The notes below the pieces were generated by a model that ran no database searches, had not been told where the DNA came from, and saw only the letters and a program-made list of their open reading frames with translations. Below are positions 1-6,558 of a stretch of 10,226 nucleotides of DNA, piece by piece. A program made the translations under genes and the position numbers. Source of the stretch: an uncultured Chloroflexota bacterium. Its GTDB lineage: Bacteria > Chloroflexota > Dehalococcoidia > UBA3495. The first letter of the stretch is position 1. The number at the start of each line of letters is the position of its first letter. The stretch is taken from positions 1 to 10,226 of the forward strand of contig CAJWGH010000018.1 in the NCBI GenBank assembly GCA_913031095.1. The letters run 5' to 3'.

Positions 1-772
1 TCGCGCCGACTCGGTCTAGGTTTAGGCCCATGGCGCCTACATACCAACCGCCGTTCTCCTCACCCAACATGCTGGATGCAGGAACGCGGACATTTTCGAA
101 AAAAGTCTCGTTGGTGCGAACCATGCCGTAGGTGGTCCCCATCGGGGCAGGCGGATCGCTTTGGATGGTCCATAAGGGGCGCACTGTGATTCCCGGAGTA
201 TCCATCGGAATCAAGAATATGGAGATGCCCCTGTGTCTTGGCGCATCGGGGTCGGTACGACACATCATGTAAATGTGGGACGCGTAATGAGCAGCGGATG
301 TGTACATTTTCTGGCCGTTAATAACGAAATCGTCACCATCACGGACCGCCCGGCATTGCAACCCTGCAAGGTCAGCACCAGCTTGGGGTTCTGTGAACCC
401 TAAGGCGAATATGATCTCACCACGAATCATGCCTGGAATGAAATATTCTTTTTGCTCTTCGGTGCCGGCGGCCAAGATGGCAGGGGCCCCACTGCCCGCT
501 CCACCTACCCCGATGCCAAGCCTCATGAATTCCTCTTCGACGATATATTGGTCGATTCTGCTTCCGCTCTGGCCTCCGTATTGTTTGGGCCAGCTGATAC
601 CGATCCAGCCTTTGTCAGCGACCTTTGCAACCAACTCGCGGTACTCAGGGCCACGTCCGCCTTCCTCACCGCCTTCCATCTCGTCAAGTAAACTCTGACT
701 AACGTTTTCAGCGATGAATGCCCGCACTTCTTGGCGTAGGTCTTCTTGTTCTTGTGTTAAACCAAAATCCAT
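1..772 (-). CDS. Acyl-CoA dehydrogenase, N-terminal 257 residues (cut by window edge)
   Basis: FAD-dependent oxidation of an acyl-CoA thioester to the enoyl-CoA, with electrons passed to electron transfer flavoprotein. The frame starts with ATG at 772 (MDFGLTQEQEDLRQEVRAF) and stays open to base 1, so the C-terminal half, including any catalytic Glu, is not visible. Residues 1-120 match the helical N-terminal domain. The middle beta-domain signature FTEPQAGAD is at 126-134, followed by a GLQCRAVRDGDDFVINGQK stretch at 137-155, both typical of the family. GGAG lies 9 nt before the start. The gene follows the ETF fusion by 114 nt on the same strand, which makes the ETF its probable electron acceptor. 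The substrate chain type cannot be read from this part. Family assignment is firm; a specific name is not justified. Confidence 0.93.
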   Translation of the reverse strand, partial: MDFGLTQEQEDLRQEVRAFIAENVSQSLLDEMEGGEEGGRGPEYRELVAKVADKGWIGISWPKQYGGQSGSRIDQYIVEEEFMRLGIGVGGAGSGAPAILAAGTEEQKEYFIPGMIRGEIIFALGFTEPQAGADLAGLQCRAVRDGDDFVINGQKMYTSAAHYASHIYMMCRTDPDAPRHRGISIFLIPMDTPGITVRPLWTIQSDPPAPMGTTYGMVRTNETFFENVRVPASSMLGEENGGWYVGAMGLNLDRVGA

Positions 773-846
773 TCTGTGACTCTCCAATCCTGAGGAAAAC
801 TGGGTCCTACAGTCCTGGCAGAACCCGCCAAATCTACGCTCTAGCC

Positions 847-875
847 ATTTTGCTGTGCCACCCAATTGGTGTCAA
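847..875 (-). promoter_or_regulatory. Possible internal promoter for the acyl-CoA dehydrogenase
   Basis: On the minus strand a perfect TTGACA (870-875) is followed after 17 bp by CAAAAT (847-852), which matches 4 of 6 positions of TATAAT. It sits just after the ETF stop codon and would start a transcript near 840, giving a leader of about 67 nt before the dehydrogenase ATG. It may allow extra expression of the dehydrogenase independent of the upstream genes. No terminator is visible in this 114-nt gap, so read-through from the ETF gene is also likely. Confidence 0.4.
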
Positions 876-886
876 GTTGAGGCAGG

Positions 887-2740
887 TCACTTAGAGGTTG
901 AGCTGATCTCTAACAGCAAGGGCCGCAACTGTTCGATCAAAGGCGGAAGAAACTCCTCCCAGCCGCCGACTATCCCGAAGTCAGAAGAGCGAAACATTAC
1001 GGCCCGCCGATTGGTGTTAATGGAGATGATTACCCCGGCCCGCTGAAGACCGACTGTGTGATTGAAAGCGCCTCGGATGCCCACGGAGATGTACACCATT
1101 GGGGCGATGGTCCGGCCACTAATGCCGATCTGGAGTTGTTGAGGCAACCAGCCTTCGTGAATGACATCTCTGGTAGTTCCGAGCGTAGCGCCCACAGACC
1201 GGGCCATCCCCTGAAGCCGGATCAGGCCTTCAGCTGACCCAACTCCCATTCCTATCCCTATGACCACCGGAGCATTGGCTAAGGCCAGACCTTCCTGGTC
1301 TTCCTCGAACTCTTCCTTGATCAGCCGGATATCTGGGCCATCGAATGGTATCGTTGAAATCTGGTCTACTTTTGCTGTTATACCGGGCTCAGGCGCGGTC
1401 GGGGAAAGTAGGCCGGGCCGGATGGTGACAAGATTGGGCAGGGTCTTAGACAAGATAGGTGCAATAACGTTTCCACCCAGCGCAGGTTTGAGCTGAACGA
1501 GCCGCCCATCGGAGTCTATCTCCAGGTCCATGGCGTCACCAGTTAGCCCCAGTCCAAACCTGGCGGCCAACCGAGAAGCCAAATCACGCCCATCAGCGGT
1601 AGCTGCAAATAGGACTGCATAAGGGCTTTCTTTGCCAAATGCTTCGGCCAGTGAGTTGCCAACCTTCATGCCGAAAACCGGGCCGAGTTCCGAATTGTCC
1701 AGCATAAGTACACGGTCAGCCCCGTAAGAAGTCAACTCGGCCACTGTTTCTTCGCATTCTCGCGCAATCAGCACCGCAACTACTTCGCTTTGGGTCTGCT
1801 GGGCGAGCTCTCTGGCTTTACCGAGCATCTCTAAAGTCACGTGAGCTATCCCCTGTTTTGTAGTTTCGGCAACTACCCAAATACTCCGGTCTTTCCGACC
1901 AGGATAGCGAAGCAATGCAGCTGAATCATAGCTGCCCTCGGGTTCAGCTGCGAGTTCTGTCAGGCGCTGCCGGACAGAGTCTACGACCTGTTTGGCAGCT
2001 TCTTCAGGCGTGGCATCTTCAAGCAGGACACCCATTCGGTTGGGTTCTACCAAGCGAATTTCGTCCACCCAAGTAGGAGATCCCTCGACGCCAAACTGGG
2101 TCAGATCAGATGACAGGTCAGCCGCCGATACCTCTTCAGCGGAGATACCCTCTGCCCGGTTCATTTGTTCTTGGTCAGGATAAAGTTCGGGAGCCACACC
2201 TTCGGTTACACAAACCACAACAGGCAGGTCACATTCGATGGTTTGAGTACCTTCGTCGGTAATTCTTTCCACGATGACTGACTTTCTTTCACTACTAAGC
2301 TCGATTTTCTTCACGTGGCTAATGTGCGGTAGACCCATTAATTCAGCGGTCTCTGGACCAACTTGACCGGTGTCTCCATCGGCGCTGTTGCGGCCGAAGA
2401 TCATGAGATCAGGGTTCTCCCGCTGCAGCGCCAACGCTAAGGCTCTTGAGGTTGCTAAAGTGTCGGAACCGGCGAGAGCGCGGTCAGATATCAGCACGGC
2501 ACGGTCGGCACCTAAGGCCACGCAGTTGGTCAGCCCTTCTCTGGCGCCAGGTGGACCCATCGAGATGACAACAACCTCGTCTTCGGGTGAATCCTTTAAT
2601 TCGACCGCCCGGACTAGGCCCAAAAGATCAAAAGGGTTTACTTCAGAAGGCACACCCTCTCGGATGATGGTTTTAGCCTCGTAGTCAAACTGGATTCTCG
2701 CCAATATCGGCACGTATTTCATGCACACGGCGGTTTTCAT
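887..2740 (-). CDS. etfBA: Fused electron transfer flavoprotein, beta subunit joined to alpha subunit
   Basis: ETF carries electrons from acyl-CoA dehydrogenases to the respiratory chain or other acceptors; here both subunits are one 617-residue chain. Numbering is from the ATG at 2740. Residues 1-255 are EtfB-like: MKTAVCMKYVP, then IIREGVPSEVNPFD (25-38), SMGPPGAREGL (60-70), SDRALAGSDTLATS (85-98) and a nucleotide-binding loop FGRNSADGDTGQVGP (115-129). From about 285 an EtfA half follows, with ATADGRDLASRLAARFG (380-396) and the C-terminal FAD domain (about 490-600). Arg524, His561, Asn575 and Asp587 align with conserved flavin-site residues. The usual GGRG is GIGMG, QTGK is ISGR and KDPEAPIF is TNRRAVMF. 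A TTG start at 2758 would add six residues but lacks a ribosome site; GAGG/AGG precede the ATG. The gene lies 44 nt after pncB. Confidence 0.93.
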   Translation of the reverse strand: MKTAVCMKYVPILARIQFDYEAKTIIREGVPSEVNPFDLLGLVRAVELKDSPEDEVVVISMGPPGAREGLTNCVALGADRAVLISDRALAGSDTLATSRALALALQRENPDLMIFGRNSADGDTGQVGPETAELMGLPHISHVKKIELSSERKSVIVERITDEGTQTIECDLPVVVCVTEGVAPELYPDQEQMNRAEGISAEEVSAADLSSDLTQFGVEGSPTWVDEIRLVEPNRMGVLLEDATPEEAAKQVVDSVRQRLTELAAEPEGSYDSAALLRYPGRKDRSIWVVAETTKQGIAHVTLEMLGKARELAQQTQSEVVAVLIARECEETVAELTSYGADRVLMLDNSELGPVFGMKVGNSLAEAFGKESPYAVLFAATADGRDLASRLAARFGLGLTGDAMDLEIDSDGRLVQLKPALGGNVIAPILSKTLPNLVTIRPGLLSPTAPEPGITAKVDQISTIPFDGPDIRLIKEEFEEDQEGLALANAPVVIGIGMGVGSAEGLIRLQGMARSVGATLGTTRDVIHEGWLPQQLQIGISGRTIAPMVYISVGIRGAFNHTVGLQRAGVIISINTNRRAVMFRSSDFGIVGGWEEFLPPLIEQLRPLLLEISSTSK

Positions 2741-2784
2741 GAGCCTAATGCGCCTCAAGTTTAGATTGTCAGTAGGATGTGTAA

Positions 2785-4170
2785 CTATTCGCTGTCTGAA
2801 ATATTGACGCCCAGGACTTCTTCTTTGACCTGGGAAGTCAATTTTTCCAGTTTTCCGCTGATAGAAACGGGAAATCGAGGTGGGTTATTCAGAACTTTAA
2901 AACGGTCATCCAACAAGGAGAAGTCATTCTTAAATCTGCTCCTCGCTTCATCAAGGGTTGCCTGAGGGGCAATCCTCTTTCCATCTTTCATGACCTCTTC
3001 CAACAGCGGGAGCCCACCGGGAAGTTCTTCGTCATGCAGTGCAATGATGTCTTTGGCGAACATACCATCTGCGCCTTCAATCCGGTAGACCTGTTTAGCC
3101 CCGGGGAGGGAAACTTTATCGGTGCTGAGTTTCATCACGGGCCGGTCGTCAAAACAGACCAGCTTGTAAGCCATGTCCGACCACGGGGCATCGGCGGAAA
3201 CACCAGCCTTGGTGCCTACCCCAAAGAGATCTATAGGTGCACCTTCGTTTACTAGAATTTCCAATTCGTATTCATCCAGCCCACCGCTAGCTAATATCTT
3301 GACGTAGCCCAGGGCGGAGTCATCCAAAATCTTCCTCACCTGACGGCTCAGTCCATCGAAATCTCCCGAGTCCAAGCGAACGGCCATCAGCCGTTTACCA
3401 TTTGTCTCCATTTCTTTCGCTACCTGCACCGCGTTCCATGTACCAGAGATGGTGTCATAAGTGTCCAGCAAAAGTATGGTTCTGTCTGGGAACGACATTA
3501 CGTAGGCTCGAAACGCCTCAAGTTCGGATGAGAAGCTCGAGATGAATGAATGAGCCATAGTGCCAGCTGGGGGCATCCCATACAGGCTGGCGGCAAGCAC
3601 GTTACTAGTGGAACTAAACCCGGCTAGGTAGCTGGCCCGGGCCATCTTGAGAGCAGCGTCGGTTCCTTGGGTGCGACGAGAGGCGAAATCGGCAATGCCC
3701 CGCCCTCGGGCAGCCCAGACACAACGGGCGGCTTTCGTTGCGAGCATGCTCTGGAGATTGACCTGGTTAATTATGAACGTCTCGGCGAGTTGGGCTTCTA
3801 TCAGTGGAGCCGAGATTTCAACCGCTGGTTCATCGGTGAAGTATAGACGGCCTTCGGGGATAGCCCGGACGCTCCCAGTGAACCTGACACCGCGGAGATA
3901 CTCCAAGAAGTCGTCCGAGAAGATTCCCGTAGCTCTGAGGTAATCGATCGCGCGGCCGCTATAGTTTAGATTAGCGAGATAGTCCAGCACGTCCTCTAGC
4001 CCCGCAGATACGAAGAAGGCACGATTTGGCGGATAGGTGCGGGTGAAAAGGCTGAAGGTCGCGGTGCCAGACATACCCTGGCGAAAGAAAGCCTGGGACA
4101 TGGTCAGTTCGTAAAGGTCGGTGAATAGACCTAGGTCTTCTCCAGGAAGGGGGAGTTTGGGTGCAGTCAT
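2785..4170 (-). CDS. pncB: Nicotinate phosphoribosyltransferase
   Basis: Joins nicotinate to PRPP with ATP hydrolysis to give nicotinate mononucleotide, the entry step of the Preiss-Handler NAD salvage route; cytosolic. With the ATG at 4170 it has 461 residues. Visible family motifs are LFTDLYELTM (15-24), FASRRTQG (162-169), GTMAHS (203-208, whose His207 is the likely phosphorylated residue), LDTYDT (235-240), RLDSGD (265-270) and GVGTKAG (317-323, phosphate-binding loop). The frame extends 13 codons upstream to a TTG at 4209. I prefer the ATG because the predicted transcription start (about 4208) falls at that TTG. The Shine-Dalgarno is weak (GGA four bases before ATG). First gene of the leftward cluster. 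Confidence 0.95.
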   Translation of the reverse strand: MTAPKLPLPGEDLGLFTDLYELTMSQAFFRQGMSGTATFSLFTRTYPPNRAFFVSAGLEDVLDYLANLNYSGRAIDYLRATGIFSDDFLEYLRGVRFTGSVRAIPEGRLYFTDEPAVEISAPLIEAQLAETFIINQVNLQSMLATKAARCVWAARGRGIADFASRRTQGTDAALKMARASYLAGFSSTSNVLAASLYGMPPAGTMAHSFISSFSSELEAFRAYVMSFPDRTILLLDTYDTISGTWNAVQVAKEMETNGKRLMAVRLDSGDFDGLSRQVRKILDDSALGYVKILASGGLDEYELEILVNEGAPIDLFGVGTKAGVSADAPWSDMAYKLVCFDDRPVMKLSTDKVSLPGAKQVYRIEGADGMFAKDIIALHDEELPGGLPLLEEVMKDGKRIAPQATLDEARSRFKNDFSLLDDRFKVLNNPPRFPVSISGKLEKLTSQVKEEVLGVNISDSE

Positions 4171-4214
4171 GGAATCCGTAACAAGAGTAATGGATTTCCC
4201 GTATGGCAACCGAT

Positions 4215-4244
4215 ATTATGTCGCCGTACCAAAGCCAATGTCAA
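4215..4244 (-). promoter_or_regulatory. Sigma-70-type promoter of the pncB-ETF-dehydrogenase cluster
   Basis: The minus strand has a perfect TTGACA (4239-4244), an 18-bp spacer and CATAAT (4215-4220), five of six matches to TATAAT. Transcription would begin near 4208, about 38 nt before the pncB ATG. The site also argues against translation starting at the in-frame TTG at 4209. Confidence 0.7.
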
Positions 4245-4279
4245 CCGAGATTGAGCGTGGTTTACGCCTGAGAGGTGAA

Positions 4280-4300
4280 TGGCGTTTCAGACGTGGCGTT
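4280..4300 (+). repeat. Short direct repeat TGGCGTT beside the riboswitch promoter
   Basis: TGGCGTT occurs at 4280-4286 and again at 4294-4300, a 14-bp period, ending one base before the -35 box at 4302. It lies in the 57 bp between the two divergent -35 boxes and could be an activator or repressor site. Two seven-base copies can arise by chance, so this is only a candidate. Confidence 0.2.
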
Positions 4301-4301
4301 C

Positions 4302-4330
4302 TTGACATGGTGACTAGCCCTTAGTAACAT
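4302..4330 (+). promoter_or_regulatory. Sigma-70-type promoter of the SAM-cycle operon
   Basis: Perfect TTGACA at 4302-4307, a 17-bp spacer, then TAACAT at 4325-4330 (first, second and last positions of TATAAT kept). The expected start is near 4337, which gives an untranslated leader of about 270 nt containing the riboswitch and terminator before the mtnA start. Confidence 0.7.
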
Positions 4331-4334
4331 CTAG

Positions 4335-4386
4335 ATGGGTTTACAGGCGTTCCGATGAAGCCCTTAAAAATCTAAAGGTAACCCAT
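4335..4386 (+). other. Predicted 5'-terminal RNA stem ahead of the riboswitch
   Basis: ATGGGTTTAC (4335-4344) pairs with GTAACCCAT (4378-4386) through nine base pairs with T4342 bulged. An inner GGC (4346-4348)/GCC (4360-4362) pairing is possible. The predicted transcription start falls at G4337, so the RNA would begin inside this stem, and only four bases separate it from the first riboswitch helix. It could protect the 5' end or help aptamer folding. This is read from complementarity only. Confidence 0.45.
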
Positions 4387-4390
4387 AAAC

Positions 4391-4513
4391 CCTTATCCAG
4401 AACGGCAGAGGGGACGGCCCTATGAAGCCTAGCAACGGGTCTTAGACCCTTACGGGCGTAGATACGGTGCTAACTCCGGCGTCTGACAGTTAACGGTCAG
4501 GCGAAAGATGAGG
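4391..4513 (+). promoter_or_regulatory. SAM-I (S-box) riboswitch aptamer
   Basis: Binds S-adenosylmethionine in the nascent leader RNA. The closing helix P1 is CCTTATC (4391-4397) with GATGAGG (4507-4513), seven pairs including one G-U. Conserved family blocks are present in order: CAGA after P1, AGAGGGGACGGCCC (4407-4420), TATGAAGCC (4421-4429), GCAAC (4432-4436), GGTGCTAACTCC (4466-4477), a P4 hairpin CTGAC (4483-4487)/GTCAG (4496-4500), and GAAAGATGAG closing the aptamer. The P3 region is long and holds a local GGGTC-TTA-GACCC hairpin (4437-4449). It precedes mtnA-mtnP-rhodanese-ahcY-metK. In the known mechanism SAM stabilises P1 and allows the downstream terminator to form. Confidence 0.95.
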
Positions 4514-4529
4514 CGGCTCGTATATCTGT

Positions 4530-4556
4530 GAGCTTCTCTAATCGAGAAGCTTTTTT
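4530..4556 (+). terminator. Intrinsic terminator, expression platform of the SAM-I riboswitch
   Basis: AGCTTCTC (4531-4538) pairs perfectly with GAGAAGCT (4544-4551) over a five-base loop, followed by a run of T to 4556. A competing pairing is visible: GGCTC (4515-4519) with GAGCT (4530-4534), extendable by GAG (4510-4512) with CTC (4536-4538). That alternative takes up both the 3' strand of P1 and the 5' half of the terminator, as an antiterminator should. High SAM would therefore end transcription before mtnA. Confidence 0.9.
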
Positions 4557-4609
4557 AATGTCTGAGACCTGTCTTCCAATGCCAGTCTAATATCCTGGGA
4601 GCATCTCCG

Positions 4610-5662
4610 GTGAACGAAATTCGACCCATAGAGTGGGCCAATGGCACACTACGGTTGCTTGACCAGACCCGACTGCCCCTCGAAGAAATTATCGTAGAGG
4701 CGCATGGGTATTTGGAAGCCGTTGACGCCATCAGGACGATGCGCGTTCGTGGTGCTCCGGCCATCGGAGTGACCGCCGCTTATGCCGTGGCCATGGCCGC
4801 CCGGGATTTGGAGGTGCCGGATAGAGACACTTTCCTGCAACGTTTGGCAGAAGCCGGGTCCGAGATAAAAGCCGCCCGGCCTACTGCTGTGAACCTGATG
4901 TGGGCCGTTGACCGTATGATGGGCGTAGCGGATTCTGAGGCCGATATAAACACCGCCAAAGCACGGTTGTTGGAAGAGGCGGCCCGGATAGAGACAGAAG
5001 ACGAACAGATAAACCGGCGCATGGGCAGCCATGGAATTGAACTGATGCCAGATGGAGGTTCTGTTCTGACCCATTGCAACGCCGGCGCACTGGCAACGGC
5101 CGGCTACGGCACGGCGGTAGGGGTCATTAGGGCTGGTTGGGAATGCGGCAAACGATTCAAGGTGTTCAACACAGAAACCAGGCCTTTCTTGCAGGGAGCC
5201 CGGCTGACCGCTTGGGAGTTCAAGAAACTCGGAATACCCTCTACTCTGGTAGTGGACTCGGCTGCTGGTATGTTGATGAGGCGGGGCGAGATCGGCTGCG
5301 TGATAACCGGGGCTGACCGTATCGCTGCTAACGGAGACACTGCCAACAAGATCGGTACCTACACTCTGGCCGTACTCGCCAGAGAGAACAATATCCCGTT
5401 CTATATCGCGGCTCCCATTAGTACGGTGGATATGAGCCTGCCCGATGGAGACCAGATTGAAATAGAGCAACGCTCTTCTAGTGAAGTCACAGAGTTCCAG
5501 GGAATTCCAGTCGCACCTGACGGAGTAGAAGCCCTGAATCCTGGGTTCGACGTGACACCCGCTAAGTACGTGAGCGCAATCATCACCGAAGCCGGGATAT
5601 CACGCCCGCCTTTCATAAACAGCCTGGTACAGGCTGTTAGGTCGGCACAAATTACTGTATGA
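4610..5662 (+). CDS. mtnA: S-methyl-5-thioribose-1-phosphate isomerase
   Basis: Converts 5-methylthioribose 1-phosphate to 5-methylthioribulose 1-phosphate, the step after MtnP in methylthioadenosine salvage. The 350-residue length fits the family. Signatures: RGAPAIGVTAAYA (47-59), THCNAGALATAGYG (154-167) with the likely catalytic Cys156, NTETRPFLQGARLT (187-200), TGADRIAANGD (233-243) with the likely catalytic Asp236, and a phosphate-site block around NKIGTY (246-251). The start is GTG with GGGAG (4597-4601) eight bases upstream; the next in-frame ATG is too far inside the domain. First gene after the SAM-I leader, and its stop overlaps the mtnP start as ATGA. It could in principle be an eIF-2B-like or ribose-1,5-bisphosphate isomerase relative, but the motifs and the mtnP neighbour favour MtnA. 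Confidence 0.95.
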   Translation: MNEIRPIEWANGTLRLLDQTRLPLEEIIVEAHGYLEAVDAIRTMRVRGAPAIGVTAAYAVAMAARDLEVPDRDTFLQRLAEAGSEIKAARPTAVNLMWAVDRMMGVADSEADINTAKARLLEEAARIETEDEQINRRMGSHGIELMPDGGSVLTHCNAGALATAGYGTAVGVIRAGWECGKRFKVFNTETRPFLQGARLTAWEFKKLGIPSTLVVDSAAGMLMRRGEIGCVITGADRIAANGDTANKIGTYTLAVLARENNIPFYIAAPISTVDMSLPDGDQIEIEQRSSSEVTEFQGIPVAPDGVEALNPGFDVTPAKYVSAIITEAGISRPPFINSLVQAVRSAQITV

Positions 5663-6531
5663 GCACTAAACAGAAAGCAACGATAGCAGTGATTGGCGGT
5701 AGCGGGCTCTACGAGATGGAAGGCATGACTGGCGTTGAACCTGTTGATCTGGATACTCCATTTGGAAAACCCAGTGACTCTATAATCGTGGGTGACCTGG
5801 ACGGGGTTCAGGTCGCGTTCCTACCGCGCCATGGAAAAGGCCACCGGTTCAATCCATCACACATACCTAACAGGGCCAACATCTACGCCTTAAAATCGAT
5901 CGGTGTAGAGCGCATAATCTCTGTAAGCGCAGTGGGCAGCCTGAAAGAGGAATTTGCGCCCCTTGACCTCGTGATCCCCAGTCAATTGATTGACCGCACC
6001 CGAATGCGTGAAAGCACTTTTTTCGAAACCGACGTGGTGGTGCATGTGGCAATGGCCGACCCTTTCTGCGCCCACGCAAGCCAAGTGGTGCACCGAGCGG
6101 CCCAGACATTGGATATCAATGTTCATTCAGGTGGCACAATGGTGGTGATGGAAGGCCCCGCCTTCTCAACCAGGGCTGAATCTTTCATGTACCGATCCTG
6201 GGGCGCAGACATAATCGGCATGACCGCCCTGCCTGAGGCGAAGTTAGCGAGAGAGGCGGAGATCTGCTACGCCACCATGGCATGGATCACAGATTACGAC
6301 TGCTGGCACGAGACGTCCGAGTCGGTGACCGTGGATATGGTAATCGCCAATCTTATGAAGAATGTGGAAACATCTAAAGCGCTGTTGAAAAAAGTGATTC
6401 CCGCTCTTGGCGCCGTGCGGAAATGCCCCTGCGAATCCGCGCTTAGGGATGCAATCATTACGCCAAAAGAGCATATCCCCGATGAACTCAAACGGAAACT
6501 TGCCCCGGTAACGGGTAGATATTTAAGCTAA
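5659..6531 (+). CDS. mtnP: S-methyl-5'-thioadenosine phosphorylase
   Basis: Cleaves methylthioadenosine with phosphate to adenine and 5-methylthioribose 1-phosphate, the substrate of MtnA next door. It has 290 residues. Motifs: GGSGLY (13-18), LPRHGKGHRFNPSHIPNRAN (55-74), SVSAVGSL (88-95), VMEGPAFSTRAES (163-175), GMTALPEAKLAREA (187-200) and TDYDCW (211-216). Asp212 and Asp214 match the pair that selects adenine in human MTAP, where purine nucleoside phosphorylases of the inosine/guanosine type have Asn, so MTA is the likely substrate. The C-terminal CPCESAL (256-262) is a Cys-X-Cys segment found in many MTAPs. ATG overlaps the mtnA stop (ATGA), suggesting translational coupling. Confidence 0.95.
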   Translation: MSTKQKATIAVIGGSGLYEMEGMTGVEPVDLDTPFGKPSDSIIVGDLDGVQVAFLPRHGKGHRFNPSHIPNRANIYALKSIGVERIISVSAVGSLKEEFAPLDLVIPSQLIDRTRMRESTFFETDVVVHVAMADPFCAHASQVVHRAAQTLDINVHSGGTMVVMEGPAFSTRAESFMYRSWGADIIGMTALPEAKLAREAEICYATMAWITDYDCWHETSESVTVDMVIANLMKNVETSKALLKKVIPALGAVRKCPCESALRDAIITPKEHIPDELKRKLAPVTGRYLS

Positions 6532-6546
6532 GGCCAGATTAGTTCC

Positions 6547-6552
6547 AGGAGG
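6547..6552 (+). promoter_or_regulatory. Strong ribosome binding site that decides the rhodanese start
   Basis: AGGAGG directly abuts an ATG at 6553 (no spacer) but lies six bases before a second in-frame ATG at 6559. Normal spacing favours 6559 as the true start. Confidence 0.7.
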
Positions 6553-6558
6553 ATGAAC

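Noticed and set aside
300..698. 132-codon plus-strand frame at the left end
   Set aside because: It overlaps the acyl-CoA dehydrogenase frame, which gives a clear family match. The plus-strand product is Pro/Ser-rich and unlike any known protein.
2741..2758. Six-residue extension of the ETF fusion from TTG at 2758
   Set aside because: No ribosome site before it. The EtfB family typically begins close to the MKTAVCMKYVP segment that starts at the ATG at 2740.
4171..4209. N-terminal extension of pncB from TTG at 4209
   Set aside because: The predicted -10 box at 4215-4220 puts the transcript start at about 4208, so the TTG would not be in the mRNA, and the extra residues do not look like part of the family domain.
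4649..5470. 273-codon open frame on the minus strand opposite mtnA
   Set aside because: It lies wholly inside mtnA, whose frame carries all family motifs. The translated product shows no recognisable domain and looks like an antisense shadow.
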